The notes beneath the pieces are model-generated. The model made no database searches. It was not told the origin of the DNA and saw only the letters and a program-made list of their open reading frames with translations. 64,000 nt of DNA from Microglena sp. YARC (Eukaryota > Chlorophyta > Chlorophyceae > Chlamydomonadales > Chlamydomonadaceae), in assembly GCA_022414725.1 (NCBI GenBank), contig CM039464.1, positions 23,649,532 through 23,713,531 of the forward strand. Reading direction: 5' to 3'. The stretch's first letter is position 1; every line of letters begins with the position of its first letter. The translations under genes and the position numbers were made by a program. Shown here piece after piece: positions 12,161-24,220 of the stretch.

Positions 12161-13300
12161 GTTTAGCACCAGTGGCCCATGTCATCCACATCTCATCCTC
12201 ATCACCCTTCCTCTCCCACCTCACTCCCTTATATCCTCTCCTCTTCCTCTCTTCCTCCTCTCCCCCCTTCCTCTGTCTTAACCACCCTTACTCCTCAACA
12301 TGCCGGCAACTTCCTACTGGGCTGCCTCAGCCACTGCAATAATCTTGCGCTCTTGCACCTTGTTGATCACGCCTTTATGACTTTAGTGTCCTTCCATGAC
12401 CTCTTCACGCAGCCCGACACTCAGCGCGAACTACAATGTCTTCCGGAGCTGAGTTCCTGGCTGCTGACAACACATGATGACAGGACAGTTCGTAGCTCCA
12501 CACGTACTTCGGCTCTTCACTAGGATCAGAACGCATGATAGGAAATTCAACGCTTTGGTACAAGGATTGGCTGTTAGATTCCTCTCAACAGCAGTGTAGG
12601 ACATCTTGTAAAACTTAGAGTATGAAACTCACACTTAGTGTGAGTGGATCCCCTCTTCAAAGCCCACATTGCACACAACACCAGAGCTTCTGTCATGGCA
12701 GACAACACCGTAAATCCACAAGCCCCAGCAGCACTACCCAGTGCTGACCACGCCACTTGGCATAACCACACTTCACGCCTCAAGAATGTAGTTCTGCATG
12801 GATACATCTTCAGACTCTTTTTTACGGCCTTCAACTTTGCAAACCCACTACTCAATCTCTCTGTGCCACATGCTTTTGGAAGTTGTTGCCTGCTTTAGGG
12901 GGGCAGGGACCCATCACCACAAGACCTCTCGGAGATATTGATTGCGTCCGACGTTCCGCAGGGTGGCCCTGATCAACAATTTCCCATCCACAACACGGTC
13001 ACCATTCGATGCTAGAAGCGAAGGGGTTCAATTTGAAACAACATAAATGGGTCCCAGATTAGAAAGAAGAGATGGAAGAAAGAAGAGCACTGCACCAGTT
13101 ACGTTCCTGATGCCGAATCTGTCACTTCCCGTTTTGTACTGCTGGTTGGTTCTGGCCGTGGCTGTGGGGTGGAGGCAGGGGGGGGGGAAGCCCTAATGCA
13201 CAATGAACTGAGATCTTTTAATACAGGAACACCCAGTTCCCACTCACAGGTCATTTCTGTGGGCCCTATGAAAAAACAATCCTGAAAAGCACATATATTT
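12160..13300 (+). other. possible coding remnant, function unknown
   Basis: A 114-aa open frame (12179-12523) begins with a Ser/Pro-rich stretch and continues into a more complex region with hydrophobic and Cys/His residues. A second plus frame (12644-12898) also looks compositionally protein-like. I recognise neither. They could be exons of an unannotated gene or a decayed element. The stretch is noted because its codon composition differs from the surrounding simple repeats. Confidence 0.2.
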
Positions 13301-13309
13301 TTTTTCTTA

Positions 13310-13480
13310 CAATTCCAGTTTTTTCTCTCACCCCCCACCCCCCCCCCCCCCCACCCAACTTTTGGACGGGCCCATAACTTTTTTCCAACTGGGCCAAAAA
13401 AAATTTAAAAAATACCAGATTCTTCATCCTCTCAACCAAGCTGCTAACACATCTGGGGCATGGTTTATAGATTTTATTTT

Positions 13481-13512
<32 letters not shown>

Positions 13513-13620
13513 GATAATTAAGAATAGAATAAGAATAATAATAATATAATAATAATAATAATAATAATATCAATAATTAATAAACAATAATAATAATAAA
13601 AATGTAATAAAAATTGACAT
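13310..13620. repeat. poly-C tracts and (AAT)n
   Basis: Two poly-C runs (about 13338-13352 and 13484-13511) and a long AATAAT-rich run to 13615. No gene. Confidence 0.85.
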
Positions 13621-13629
13621 CACCGCTGA

Positions 13630-14060
13630 CATTCACTTTGACTCACCTGTGGCGTTCACCAGTGTGAATACGACCTGCACAGCGGCACAGGCATAGGGTT
13701 TCACTAGCGAGCAAGGTACGGGGCTACCATAGGTCATTAACGGTACAGGCCTGCCAGTTGACATCAGGGTACAGGGTTACATACTACACTGCCAGGGGTA
13801 CAGTTCAGAGGCTATTAGCGGTTACATTAGGTGCATCAGGGTTATAGGGTGCCAGTTCATCAGGGACGGTTACTACGAACACTGCACAGCGGCTTTAATG
13901 CCAGTAGTATAGAGGTGCATTAGGTGCCATAGGTTTAGGGGTGCCAGGGCATTAGGCGTACGAGCGGTACATAGGTACATAGGGTACAGTGCAATGCTTA
14001 GGATATAGCTTTATGGCAAGTGCCAGGAGCTGGTAGAATACGACTAGATAGCATTAGAGC
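13630..14060. repeat. irregular repeat of GGTACAGGG/GTGCATAGGG words
   Basis: Short words such as GGGTACAG, GTGCCAG and CATTAGGTGC recur with frequent indels. Period cannot be defined by eye. Confidence 0.5.
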
Positions 14061-14099
14061 ACACAACAATAATTAGATGGCTTGCTGTCACCTGACTTT

Positions 14100-14790
14100 T
14101 CTTTTTCAGGGGCCAGCTCGTTTTGCTTGCGCTGGGGCCAACCGCTAATAGGGGGGCTGTGAACAGTTGACCAGTGTTTTCTTTTCGGCTGCAAGTAGCA
14201 GCTTTCTAGGCAGCATCCCCTGGCTGGCTAACCTCAGCCAAAACCTAAAGCAACCTAGTGCACCCTGAAGCTGCCGTAATGAGCTATCCAGAACTGCTGG
14301 AATATCTTGGACTTTGCCCAATGCTGGCTCATGGAGCTGCCTTCAGAACTGCTGCTTACGGAACCTTTCGGGCATAAATCAGGTGTCCAGACATCATATA
14401 GATTTAACTACACCTGCCTACCATACTGCGCACCGCTGCGCACAGGACTTCTGCTATTACCACCGCCTCATATTGGCCATATTTCTCTTGCCAAAAAATT
14501 AGTCATGCGAAAAAACTAGGAACGCTGTATCTTGGGACTTCCGCCCCGAGTCGCAGGCTCGTGGAGCTGCATAGAAGCTGCTGCTGGAGTTCAGCCACAA
14601 GCTGGCACCTTGAAGCTACGTAATCAAGTTTTGAGGCTTAGCCCAGTGGCTCGGCTCATGGAGCTGCCTAGAGTCGCTGCTGGTAGCCTTTCTAGGCATA
14701 CAACGTGCACCTTCAAGCTGATGTAATCAAGTTCTAGTCGCTGCTGAAGTTTTTGAGGCAGGGCGCAATTTTCTAGAAAGCTACTGCAAC
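14100..14790. repeat. cluster of AGCAGCTTCTAGGCAGC-family copies plus a GGGGCCAACC repeat
   Basis: Starts with a copy of the dispersed CAGCTNGTTTTGCTTGCGCTGGGGCCAACC repeat (14110-14145). It then holds several diverged copies, some inverted (GGAGCTGCC.AGAAGCTGCTGC), of the motif that builds the arrays at 46680-48420 and 55923-56245. No gene. Confidence 0.65.
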
Positions 14791-14879
14791 TGAGCTTTCA
14801 GCCTGTTAAAAACAGCACAGGGGTGGGCAAACTGTATTCGTACAAGACAAAAGCGCATTGATACAATTCTGAGTTTCAT

Positions 14880-15548
14880 GTTTTGCTGCAGTCGGGTTGG
14901 GACCTCCTCGCGCCACACCTCCCTGTTTTGCGTGTCGTGGTCTTGTGTGTGTCTGTTGTGCGGTGGTTGTTTGTCGTGTGTTGTGACGATGGGCGCGGCG
15001 GGGCCAACCGCCGTCCCGGGCGGGGACGGTTGGAACGCCTTAAAAAAAGCCGACCACTTGGAGTAATCATAAAAGAGAATGGCAGGAATGCTTAGCTGAG
15101 CCTTGAAGGTCATCATGTTCTTCATTCTGCCTGCCGAATCGTTCTCTTCAGGTTGGAATGCGTCGAGTTGGAACTCGTGAGGGCCTGGGGTGTGGCGTGT
15201 GTGGGGTGTTGGGGTGGGGGGCTGCAGGGACAGGGGGGGGGTGTGGGTGGTGGTGTGGGTGGGTGGTGGGTGGGGATCTTCATCTGCTCCGAATCCTCCT
15301 CATCACCTCAGGTGGACGCAGTCGACGTGTAAGGTCCGTGCGGGTTGGGTGGCAGCTGAGAGTGGCAAGTGCTGGGGGGGGGGGGCGGGGGAGTGGGTGT
15401 CTTGATCTGCCTCTGAATCGTCTCATCACCTAGGATGGACGTATCGGAGTGTAAGTCAGTGACGGGGGCCATGCACTGGGTGGACCTGTGGGTAGTGGGG
15501 TTTCTTGATCTGACTTTACCGAAATCGTCCTCATACCTTCAGCGAGGA
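14880..15548. repeat. tandem units next to the assembly gap
   Basis: Three or four diverged units contain CTTCATCTGCTCCGAATC, CTCATCACCTCAG and GTGGACGCAGTCGACGTG followed by a GTAAG or TAAGG word. The layout, AG before and GTAAG-like after a short block, resembles the exon-junction echoes of the genes at 42.7-63.9 kb, so an unseen exon may lie in or beyond the gap. Confidence 0.35.
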
Positions 15549-16548
15549 NNNNNNNNNNNNNNNNNNNNNNNNNNNNNNNNNNNNNNNNNNNNNNNNNNNN
15601 NNNNNNNNNNNNNNNNNNNNNNNNNNNNNNNNNNNNNNNNNNNNNNNNNNNNNNNNNNNNNNNNNNNNNNNNNNNNNNNNNNNNNNNNNNNNNNNNNNNN
15701 NNNNNNNNNNNNNNNNNNNNNNNNNNNNNNNNNNNNNNNNNNNNNNNNNNNNNNNNNNNNNNNNNNNNNNNNNNNNNNNNNNNNNNNNNNNNNNNNNNNN
15801 NNNNNNNNNNNNNNNNNNNNNNNNNNNNNNNNNNNNNNNNNNNNNNNNNNNNNNNNNNNNNNNNNNNNNNNNNNNNNNNNNNNNNNNNNNNNNNNNNNNN
15901 NNNNNNNNNNNNNNNNNNNNNNNNNNNNNNNNNNNNNNNNNNNNNNNNNNNNNNNNNNNNNNNNNNNNNNNNNNNNNNNNNNNNNNNNNNNNNNNNNNNN
16001 NNNNNNNNNNNNNNNNNNNNNNNNNNNNNNNNNNNNNNNNNNNNNNNNNNNNNNNNNNNNNNNNNNNNNNNNNNNNNNNNNNNNNNNNNNNNNNNNNNNN
16101 NNNNNNNNNNNNNNNNNNNNNNNNNNNNNNNNNNNNNNNNNNNNNNNNNNNNNNNNNNNNNNNNNNNNNNNNNNNNNNNNNNNNNNNNNNNNNNNNNNNN
16201 NNNNNNNNNNNNNNNNNNNNNNNNNNNNNNNNNNNNNNNNNNNNNNNNNNNNNNNNNNNNNNNNNNNNNNNNNNNNNNNNNNNNNNNNNNNNNNNNNNNN
16301 NNNNNNNNNNNNNNNNNNNNNNNNNNNNNNNNNNNNNNNNNNNNNNNNNNNNNNNNNNNNNNNNNNNNNNNNNNNNNNNNNNNNNNNNNNNNNNNNNNNN
16401 NNNNNNNNNNNNNNNNNNNNNNNNNNNNNNNNNNNNNNNNNNNNNNNNNNNNNNNNNNNNNNNNNNNNNNNNNNNNNNNNNNNNNNNNNNNNNNNNNNNN
16501 NNNNNNNNNNNNNNNNNNNNNNNNNNNNNNNNNNNNNNNNNNNNNNNN
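15549..16548. other. assembly gap, 1000 N
   Basis: Exactly 1000 unknown bases, a placeholder length. The open frames that span it are meaningless. Confidence 1.
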
Positions 16549-16959
16549 GACTCGAACTGAGGAAAAAAAAGTGCGAAAAGACCAGGCCATTGATCGATAA
16601 CAGTGTCGACTATATTTTTTAGAACATTTTACCCGATTATTCTGGTATGGTACGATAATTTATAATATCCGTTTTGAGTGGACACCATAGGAAACGTGGC
16701 TCTCTACAATCCACCATAAACGACTACTGCGCCGTATTTTTGGGGGGGTCGGCGGTCTTCGATCCGGCAGGCAGACACACCTCTCCACGCGCACATTTTT
16801 GCTCGCATGCAGCCTCGCCTCTCACCCGAGACGAGACACGCAACAACCTCACCATGGCCGCAGCAATGAGAGTGGGAGCGTGATTTCCCATGCACTTCTG
16901 GGTGCTGTAAGGGTAGTTGCGATACGGTGGAAAGCGTAGTTTGGGGCTTCAAGTTGGAG
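16549..16959. other. no supported gene
   Basis: Unique-looking sequence. A short frame starting with a good ATG context at 16854 ends after nine codons before a stop, so it is not a gene unless spliced. Nothing else is recognised. Confidence 0.3.
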
Positions 16960-16961
16960 GT

Positions 16962-17035
16962 GAGGTTGGTCTAGTGGTATGATTAGCGAGATTTGGCCCT
17001 GGGATTTCCTAGGTGCCACTGTGGTCTGGGCCATG
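16962..17035 (+). repeat. tRNA-like segment (SINE-head type)
   Basis: TTGGTCTAGTGGTATGATT matches the D-arm region of a tRNA such as tRNA-Pro. The anticodon and T arms are not intact and I cannot form a 7-bp acceptor stem, so this is a tRNA-derived fragment rather than a gene. Confidence 0.35.
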
Positions 17036-17039
17036 GGGA

Positions 17040-17970
17040 ATTTCAGTTATATCGCCTTATATCGTGCGATATATCACGATATATCGTACGGTTTATAGAC
17101 CCACGATATTACCGTGTTTTCTATCTCCCTCAGTAAGTAATGGTTCATCTGACTTGATTTTAAGTGTATTGGACGTGTAAACGGGTACTTCCTGTTATAT
17201 CCCCTTGGTTTATACTTGATTCCCCCCAAAAGGTATATAAATATCGATAGACGGATCGATATCGTACGATAGTATCACGATATATCGTACGGAATTGAAC
17301 AATACCGTCGGTATGACTAATGTTTTGGCGTCTAACCGTTGCCACATTGCCAGCGAAACAATTACCCCCCATGCGAGAACCATGGAACAATGGATGTCTA
17401 GTGACATGTCGGGAGGAGTTTCACATCGAGACTCCTCCTCGGTTTGTGGTGACCATAGGACATATTGATTCATTTCCTTGCTAAAACTCCTGGACCCATT
17501 GGTAAGAAAGCAATAATAGCTTCAGGTACATCAGGCCGCTCTTCCTTTAACAAGCTCTTACCTACCGGCTATGGTATGGGCAATGTGCCTTTAGCCCTAT
17601 TTTGCCTACCCCTAGACTTGTAACATACATACACAGGTATATTAGTGTATATTCTATTCCCGGGCCGGATTTTCACTGGATTTGATGCAATTTGAAAGTT
17701 GGTTACATGTTAGCGCGCCTAACTCTTTTGTTAGGATTGGCAACGCCATTTTCGAACTGAATTCTTTTGGTGCCGCTGTTTGTGTTGGAAGACCCACCTC
17801 CTGGAGGGTTCACAACTTTTTTTTTATGTTACAATGGCTCCGCCAGCAATTGGACTGTCTTGTCTCATTACTGCAGTAAAACAAATACCAGTAAAAAGTA
17901 GTGGAATCGTAATCAAAATCACTGCAAATCTCCCGAGACACCTTATTTAATAACCTAAAACGCTTAAAAC
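17040..17970. repeat. flank repeat X, left copy
   Basis: About 820 bp of this block (from GACTTGATTTTAAGTGTA near 17150) recurs at 41173-41972 with mostly single-base indel differences. It contains clusters of ATATCGTACGATA-type palindromes (17060-17110 and 17230-17295), a CCCGGGCCGGATTTCACTGG block and, near its end, the GGCTCCGCCAGCAATTG domain found at SINE 3' ends. It ends in CGCTTAAAAC where the DIRS-like element begins. Confidence 0.85.
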
Positions 17971-17975
17971 GGGCC

Positions 17976-18601
17976 GATTTCCCACACAGTAGTGATGGTG
18001 AAATGGAGTATTCAGCCGCGCGACGTAACGATTCCGCAGGAACGCATTTCATATTTCAAATACCCGTAAACCGACTGGCGAGAGAGGGCCAACCGGGCAA
18101 ACCAGGAGTTAACCACCGCCCAGTGTTTTTCGCCCGTTATGTCCCTGCCCGGTTACTCAAATCAAGTGGCACAGTACTGGGCGGCACTAAATTCTAGGGT
18201 GCCCCCAAGCTGCTGAGCCTTGATCTGAACCAAATTTTCGATCTGTTCCCCACCCACCATCCCTCTTGTCCCAACACGGAGCTATATCTTCCAGCAGCTA
18301 CCTGAGCCTTCCCAGGGAAGTAGTGCTTCTGTTATTATTTGACAGTTTAGCGACTCTATTGAGTAGTAGCACCAAAGAAGACCTGAACAGTCGGGACTTA
18401 CAAGCTAGATAGTGCAGTCGATTTATTAATAGGTAATAGCTTGATAAAGACCAGTAAGCCAGCTTTTGGTGTGATAAAACCCTAACTTTAATGGATATCA
18501 CACACAAAGCTAAAACTTTACAAGGCCCAGCATACACTTAAACTATGTCTACTAGCACTGTGTACCCAATGGGGCCCCATCGAAAAGATCGCTGGACCTC
18601 T
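17976..18601 (+). repeat. left terminal repeat of the DIRS-like element
   Basis: Starts at ATTTCCCACACAGTAGT and ends at GATCGCTGGACCTCT. The full length matches 34987-35576; the last ~250 bp, from GTAGTAGCACCAAAG, also match 34568-34821. The left copy has many extra single bases compared with the right ones. Confidence 0.85.
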
Positions 18602-18725
18602 GTGAAGCTGAGTTGTGAGGGATGGATATTTTGGGCGGATAAATTAGAGTCCCCTGTCCTTGTAGCAGACCTTAGGCCTGTTTCATTGGGAATGGAAACC
18701 CACCCCTTGCCAGCCCCATGATCGA

Positions 18726-20590
18726 GTGAACAAAACCACACCCAGTGCCTTGCTCAACCTCCCCCCCCTTGTCTCTGAGTTAGATAAGGCTGAGAAGCTA
18801 GGCTTGAATAGAAGTTCTTGCAGGCAGATCAGGAACCAGGCAGACTTTGTTAGCTGCATCAACCCGGTTTCGGGGTTAGGATCAAGCACTAATGGCAAGG
18901 CTAGGATTCTAGTAGATCCCCACCATCCACTGGGGTAAAGGTCTGTTGCTTATGAACAAGCTACTTGCTCACTTCACACCCCTGAAAACTTCATGAAGAC
19001 GCTCACCACAACAGACATGTTGTGGGTAAAAGAGATCTGACGAATGGATTCTATCATGTTTCCCTGCATCCTTCAGCTAGGAGGTACATGGATTCAGACA
19101 CGCCGTTGACAAGGTAAAATTGGTAGATGGATAGCTCTCCCCTCAAGGCACAGCCCAGAGCCCCATTTTTCTGTGAGCTTTTGACCAACTTCTCCAAGTT
19201 GATATTTCAACCACAGTTTCAATGAGCATGGTGTTCAAGGCCACCTGTGATGTCTTATGTGGATGATTACCCCATCAGGGCTTGATACACACGTAGACAT
19301 GCACGCAGAGGCCTTCGAGATCATGGACAGAGAAGCTGAACTGCATAGGAACTAGAGTTCAATCCCTCTAAAGATGAAGGTGCCACCCAAACCCACAACC
19401 AGACTGGAAGTGCTAGGGCTACTGCTAGATGCACCTCTCTTGAAAATGACCTCCCGGCCCACAAAGAAGCAAACTGTACAGAGCAGAAGTCCTTAAGACA
19501 CTACCAGTCAAGGAAGGAGGGAGGCATCCTCAGAAAAAAGAACTTGAATGCCTAGTGGGGAAGCTAGTCTGGCGTCTAAGGTGACACCTTGGGGATACTT
19601 GAACATCCAACACCTGTTTGATGCCTTATATCCCTGTCACCACCAACCATACCACTCACAAACCAAAGGCTTGTAATCCCTTGGACACAGGGCACACTAA
19701 GTGACTGCTGGAGTTTTGGGACAGGGTCTGGAGATGGAGTGGCATGAGTCGGTAGGGGTACATGAAAGCATGTTGGCCAGAAAGTATGTACACGTGGACA
19801 GTAAAAGCCTTCAAGGTCCACATGTTTACACAGATGCCAGCAAGGTATTCGGTGCAGGTGGAACTTTGGGCGATGACACATACTCCTATCCCTTGGCCAG
19901 AAAACAGGCAACATGTGCATATAGGCATCCTAGAACTCGAAGCATGCATGATTTGCTTGCAGCACTGGGCACATGAACTGGCAGGAACGTCAGTACTTTG
20001 CTACATGGACAATGTCCAAGCTGTTTCAGCTGTGAATAAGGGGGTTCTAGGATACCAGACATCAGGGATGCTCTGGCTCAGATGGCACCTCACAGGCCTT
20101 AAGTATGGGGTTCACTGTCAAAGCCCAAGCATGTTAAGGGAGAGTTAAACCCTGCAGACGCCCCCAGCAGGGGGAAAAAAGCATGCAGCACCAACAACCA
20201 TTACATGTTCAATTTTTTTGACAGGCATAACACCCCCCCCAGCCACCATTGACTGCTTTTGCTGCAGCAGATGGGTCTAACACAAGCATGACGGGTGCAC
20301 AAAATGGTTCTCCATCCAACACCCACTTGTATCACACTGGGAATCACTTTCTGGCCAAGTGTCTTGGGCCAACATCCCATTCTCTGCATTAGGAACAACT
20401 CTGGATCTCCTGTATGCGGCTTGGGTAGCCTCACCCTCTTGACACAATTTGCACAGCACTGGCTGCCTAAATGGCCAGATGCTTTTGGTTTTAGGAAGTA
20501 CCTTAGGGGCAAGAACCCCAAGTTTAGGGTACTAGCAACTTACCCTAAGGGCGCCAGGATTTTCCTTGACCCCAGTTCAGGAAAAAAAAA
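18726..20590 (+). pseudogene. DIRS-type reverse transcriptase-RNase H, frameshifted
   Basis: Conceptual pieces in three frames line up with a DIRS RT-RH. NGKARILVDPHHPL (near 18890) is followed by DLTNGFYHVSLHP at 19034, the catalytic YVDDY box at 19256-19270, the LEFNPSKDEG block near 19350, a TTRLEVLGLLLDAPL block near 19400, and LVGKLVWRL near 19555 (thumb). RNase H residues follow: VYTDAS (about 19828), LELEACMICL (about 19933) and YMDN (about 20004), then NPADAPSR near 20150. A C-terminal block (WANIPFSAL, then LPKWPDAF, then YPKGARIFLDP) runs to about 20575. At least six frame changes and stops break it. Some may be sequencing indels. The gene is interrupted on its right by the LINE. 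Confidence 0.8.
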
Positions 20591-20796
20591 AAGATAACGC
20601 CTGGAGGGGCGTGGTGTTAAGGGGACCCTCCCGTACGCCGCAGCTGGGGAAAGTCACCATGGCAGACATAGTAAGTGTCACCCTCCAGGCGGGAGGGACT
20701 CCTTCATGCGACGTGTGGCAAGAATGCTGGTACAGGAGGCGGTAGATTCTCTGTGCAGCTTAGAGATGAGTTTGTCTACGTGTTCGCGACTGATCC

Positions 20797-21320
20797 CTAA
20801 GGTGGAGAGATTGGTAATAGTTGTGATTGGTATGGTACCAGTGGTACTATGGTGAAGACTAGGTAGTGTACAAGGAATCCTTGTTGTTGAAGGATACATT
20901 GGAGCTCCTTATGCTGAACGCTCTTTTCCTGGAATTTGATTTGGTGGTTAGTGTCTGAGCAGTAGCCCAGTTCAACTAGGTAGGCTTTTTCTTGGTTTGG
21001 ATTCGTCGTCAATGAGGAGGAGATCAGGCCTGTATTTATCCCATGTGGCTTGGGGAAGATCAGGGGGTTTGAGGGTGGTTGGGGTCTTGTGGGAATGTCG
21101 GAGTTCGCTTCACAAGTGCCTGCATCCATTGTACATGGGGAGAGCCCCCAGAGCTCCTTTGGCTACTGCCTTTTGGATGATTTGGACCGCCTTATTATGT
21201 CTGTTAATATACATTTCTTTGAAGACAGCGGTGGCTGCACCCAGCAAGAAAGAATATGGCCAGCTCCGTCCTGTGCTTTGCGACAAAGAGGGCAGTTATC
21301 ATCAGAGGGGGGGCTAGTCT
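20797..21320 (-). pseudogene. LINE C-terminus: zinc knuckle and restriction-like endonuclease segment
   Basis: Near 21235-21290 the minus strand encodes CPLC...GAGHIL.C, a knuckle also present in the plus-strand LINE. It is followed by RPDLLLIDDES (about 21005-21035) and LVELGYCSDTN (about 20950-20985), with a conserved QH...L...G tail. The RPD...E pattern is what is expected of the RLE domain in R2/Dualen elements. The knuckle and the nuclease lie in different frames. Confidence 0.65.
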
Positions 21321-21699
21321 AGTACCATAGGGGCGTTTGTATCTGTACGCCAATTTCCTAGTCCATAAGCGTCCCCACCGAGCCGTGTGGATTTGTATTT
21401 TTTGCCACCATTTTCCTGTCGGTGGATTGCCAGAAAACGATTACTAGCCTGAGGGAGGAGGAAGGGGTTGGCTTGCTCCCACATGGAGGAGTATATGCCC
21501 GTAGGTGTTGGCATGCCCGGTGTGCAGGGGGCGGTGGGAGGTTAGCCTTGATACCCTTGGTGAGATTGTTGGCCGGGTGCCGGGGGGGCTGGTCCCCATT
21601 AATAGATTTGGGGGGCTGGACAGACGGCCAATGCATATTGAGGTGCGCATGTTCCCCTGTTTTAACTGGCCCAATTACATTGTATCCAGTCGTCGCTTC

Positions 21700-22160
21700 T
21701 TTCGCGAGCGTGTCTTGCCTCGTCATTCCCTATGATTCCTGAGTGAGATCGGACCTTAAGCAGGCGATGTGGTAGCAGCAGCGTTGTGTCTGTTGATAAT
21801 GTGGATGGCGATGTCTTGCAGGAGGTCGCGGTGTTTGTTTTTCCCGGGTCCTGCTGGGATGGTAAATGTGCAGGTTAATAAGCTGCAAGGAACATAAGCT
21901 GTCGGAGTAGATGGTGAGTTCTTCATCTATTTCGGAGTGTATGAGTGCTTGTTGGATTGCCACGAGTTCGGGCGCGATTGATGTCGGCAGTGATGCCCTG
22001 TCCGCCAGGGTCTATGCGGAGGAGGCAACGTGCAGCGGCCCTGGGGGAGTATACGCCTGCCCCTAGGCGTAGGACGCCGTCTTTGTCTATGATGGCACTT
22101 CCATCTGTGTATAGAGCGAGGCCTGGTGCTTGTAGGATAGCATGTGTGCACGGGAGCACG
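21700..22160 (-). pseudogene. LINE RNase H domain
   Basis: The minus strand gives LALYTDGSAIID (about 22110), an INRAELVAIQQAL segment split by a frameshift near 21975, YSDSLCSLQLI (about 21895) and a GI...LAKEATTG end near 21700. These provide the D-E-D-D catalytic set of type I RNase H. A second Dualen-like copy on the plus strand (39500-40075) keeps the same blocks with fewer breaks. Confidence 0.7.
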
Positions 22161-24220
22161 GGGGGTGTTTATGGGTGTGGGGTCTATCTGCATGGGGGTG
22201 GGCTGTTGTGCCCAGGTCTTAAGGAGGGAGCTAAGTGCCTTGGGTAGGTGGTGGTAGGAAGGCCAGTTGGGAGGGGGGGGGGACCTGGTCGTGGGATGGA
22301 AGTGGCCCCCATGTCCCTCATGGTTTGGGCCCATGTGTGTGGGTGGGTTGTGGAGGTACTTGGCATGGCCAGCTGGGTTTGAGATGGCAATGAGTTTGTA
22401 GGTTCCTCTGTGTCTCTTGGTAGGGTTGAGTTTTCCCCCTGTCCAGATTAGGGAGGGGGTGAGGGGTTTGGCCTTGGGAGGCAGAGTGGCTAGTTCCATA
22501 GCCCATGGGTGATTTAGGAAGGGCGTTATGGGGCATTTGTGAGGTTTTTGTGGGACCAAGAGAATGGTGCACGCGGGAATATCAAGGGTGTGAGCATGTA
22601 TGGCCACTGCCTAGTACCCATCGAACAGCCTTGTGGGCCTCTTCAGGGTTCTGGCTGGTGAGGTGTGTTTCCCCCGTACCAAGGTTGGGTGTAGCAGTGG
22701 GGTCCTAAGCCAAACAGTTGGCCAATGGGGGTGGGGTGTTGCCCATGGGGAGGTGGGAACTCATTAGGAGGGGATTGATGTGTCAAGGTCCGTTGTCATC
22801 CCCAGGGTGGACATAGCTTTGTGTATGGCAGGGGGAGACATTGGAGATGGTAGTGTCTTTTGTGCTGTGATAGGAGGGTGGCTACGTCTCCAGCGAAGGT
22901 TCCTGTGCTGTGGAGGGTCCAGAGGTGGGGAGAGTGTGCCTTGGTGGTATGGTATCTGTGGTGGAGGAGGTGGAGTTGGGAGAGGGGTATAATGACCGAC
23001 ACATTGGCCTGTTGGTGAGTAGATGTAGGTGGTGTCTCCGTTCTTGAGTTTGGGGAGGGAGGTGGTGGTACTGTCATTCAGTGTACCAGCCTGTATGTGG
23101 TATTTGCCGGGGGGGTGGATATCCCAGTCTGGGTGGTGGTTCTGCCGTGTTAATGATGAGGTTTTGCCTGAGTTCGCTATACCATTTGGCATCAAACTCT
23201 CCTCCTCCGCCCACTGTCCTTGTTGTTGGAGGTTAGTGAGGTGGAGGTCTTGTCTGGGTGGAATGGAGGGGGAGGGGGCTTTGGGGGTAGTTTCAGTGTT
23301 GTAGGCATGGAGGAGTTCCTGAAATCTGGTGGGGCCAACCAGCAGGGTGATTTGTTCCTCTGTGAGATGGACGGGGGACCAAGTGACCACAATGGAGGTG
23401 GCAGAGGAGTAGTTGTGGGAATGCACGGGGAGGCCAGCAGATATGTAACAAGGGAGATGGTGGCAGAGAATGGTGCATGGGGCTTTCTGGACCCTCCAAT
23501 ATCTGTGATGGGGGTTTCTCTAGGTTCGTTAGCCTTCCTCTTTTGGGCTCTGAAGCCCAGGAGGTGGGTCAGGCTGTGTTGGTTTCCATATAGGAGGTGG
23601 AGGAGCTTGGCTGGGGTTGGGGGAGCAAGAAGGTCTGGGGTAGAGACAGCATGCACCAGGTCGTCGGGGGAGCTGTTCTTACGGATGGTGTGGTGTTTGT
23701 AGTAGGAGGCGTCAGTACATTTGTGGGTGTCATTTCTGATGAATTGCATTCTGGCAGTCCAAGCAATCTTGGGGGGTCAGTGCTCCAGGCTTGAGCATAC
23801 TTGGTGGGGTGAAGATAGGGACTCTCTGGCCCACCACATGTGTGCATTGAGGCAGGGATCTCCTCGAATTATGCGTGGGGGGCTGTGTTGTGGTTGGGGT
23901 AAGGATGCCGGCATTGGGGTCAAGGGTCGGGGCAGTTTGGGGGCGGTGTCCCAGTTGTTAAGGTGGTGGCTGATAGTGTATGTGGAGAACTTGGTAATGT
24001 GCCGTTGGGGAATGCGTAGGTGGATGGGGAGGGTCCTCGATGCCAAGGGCAGGGGGCTGTGGCAGGAGTAGGGTTGAGATGGGCTTCCAGGTGGGGTGGA
24101 GAGCACAGGTGTAGGCTGAGTCTGTTGAGGGCAACTTTATGCCTAGTGGAGACTCTGGTGCCATAGGTGTGCGAGAGGGTATTGGATGGGATGATTGTGG
24201 TCCCATCAGGGCTCACAATG
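22160..24220 (-). pseudogene. LINE linker between RT and RNase H
   Basis: Minus-strand frames (22764-23426, 23192-23749, 23569-23847, 23920-24330) are Pro/Thr/His-rich with conserved pieces such as LLHLLYGNQHSL and PTGQCVGHYTPLP that recur in the plus-strand LINE (LLHLTYGSQYK, PTGKCIGHTPNN). They form one diverged linker with several frameshifts. No catalytic domain is recognised. Confidence 0.6.

Noticed and set aside
15430..16622. Two 386-395 aa frames
   Set aside because: They consist almost wholly of unknown bases in the gap.
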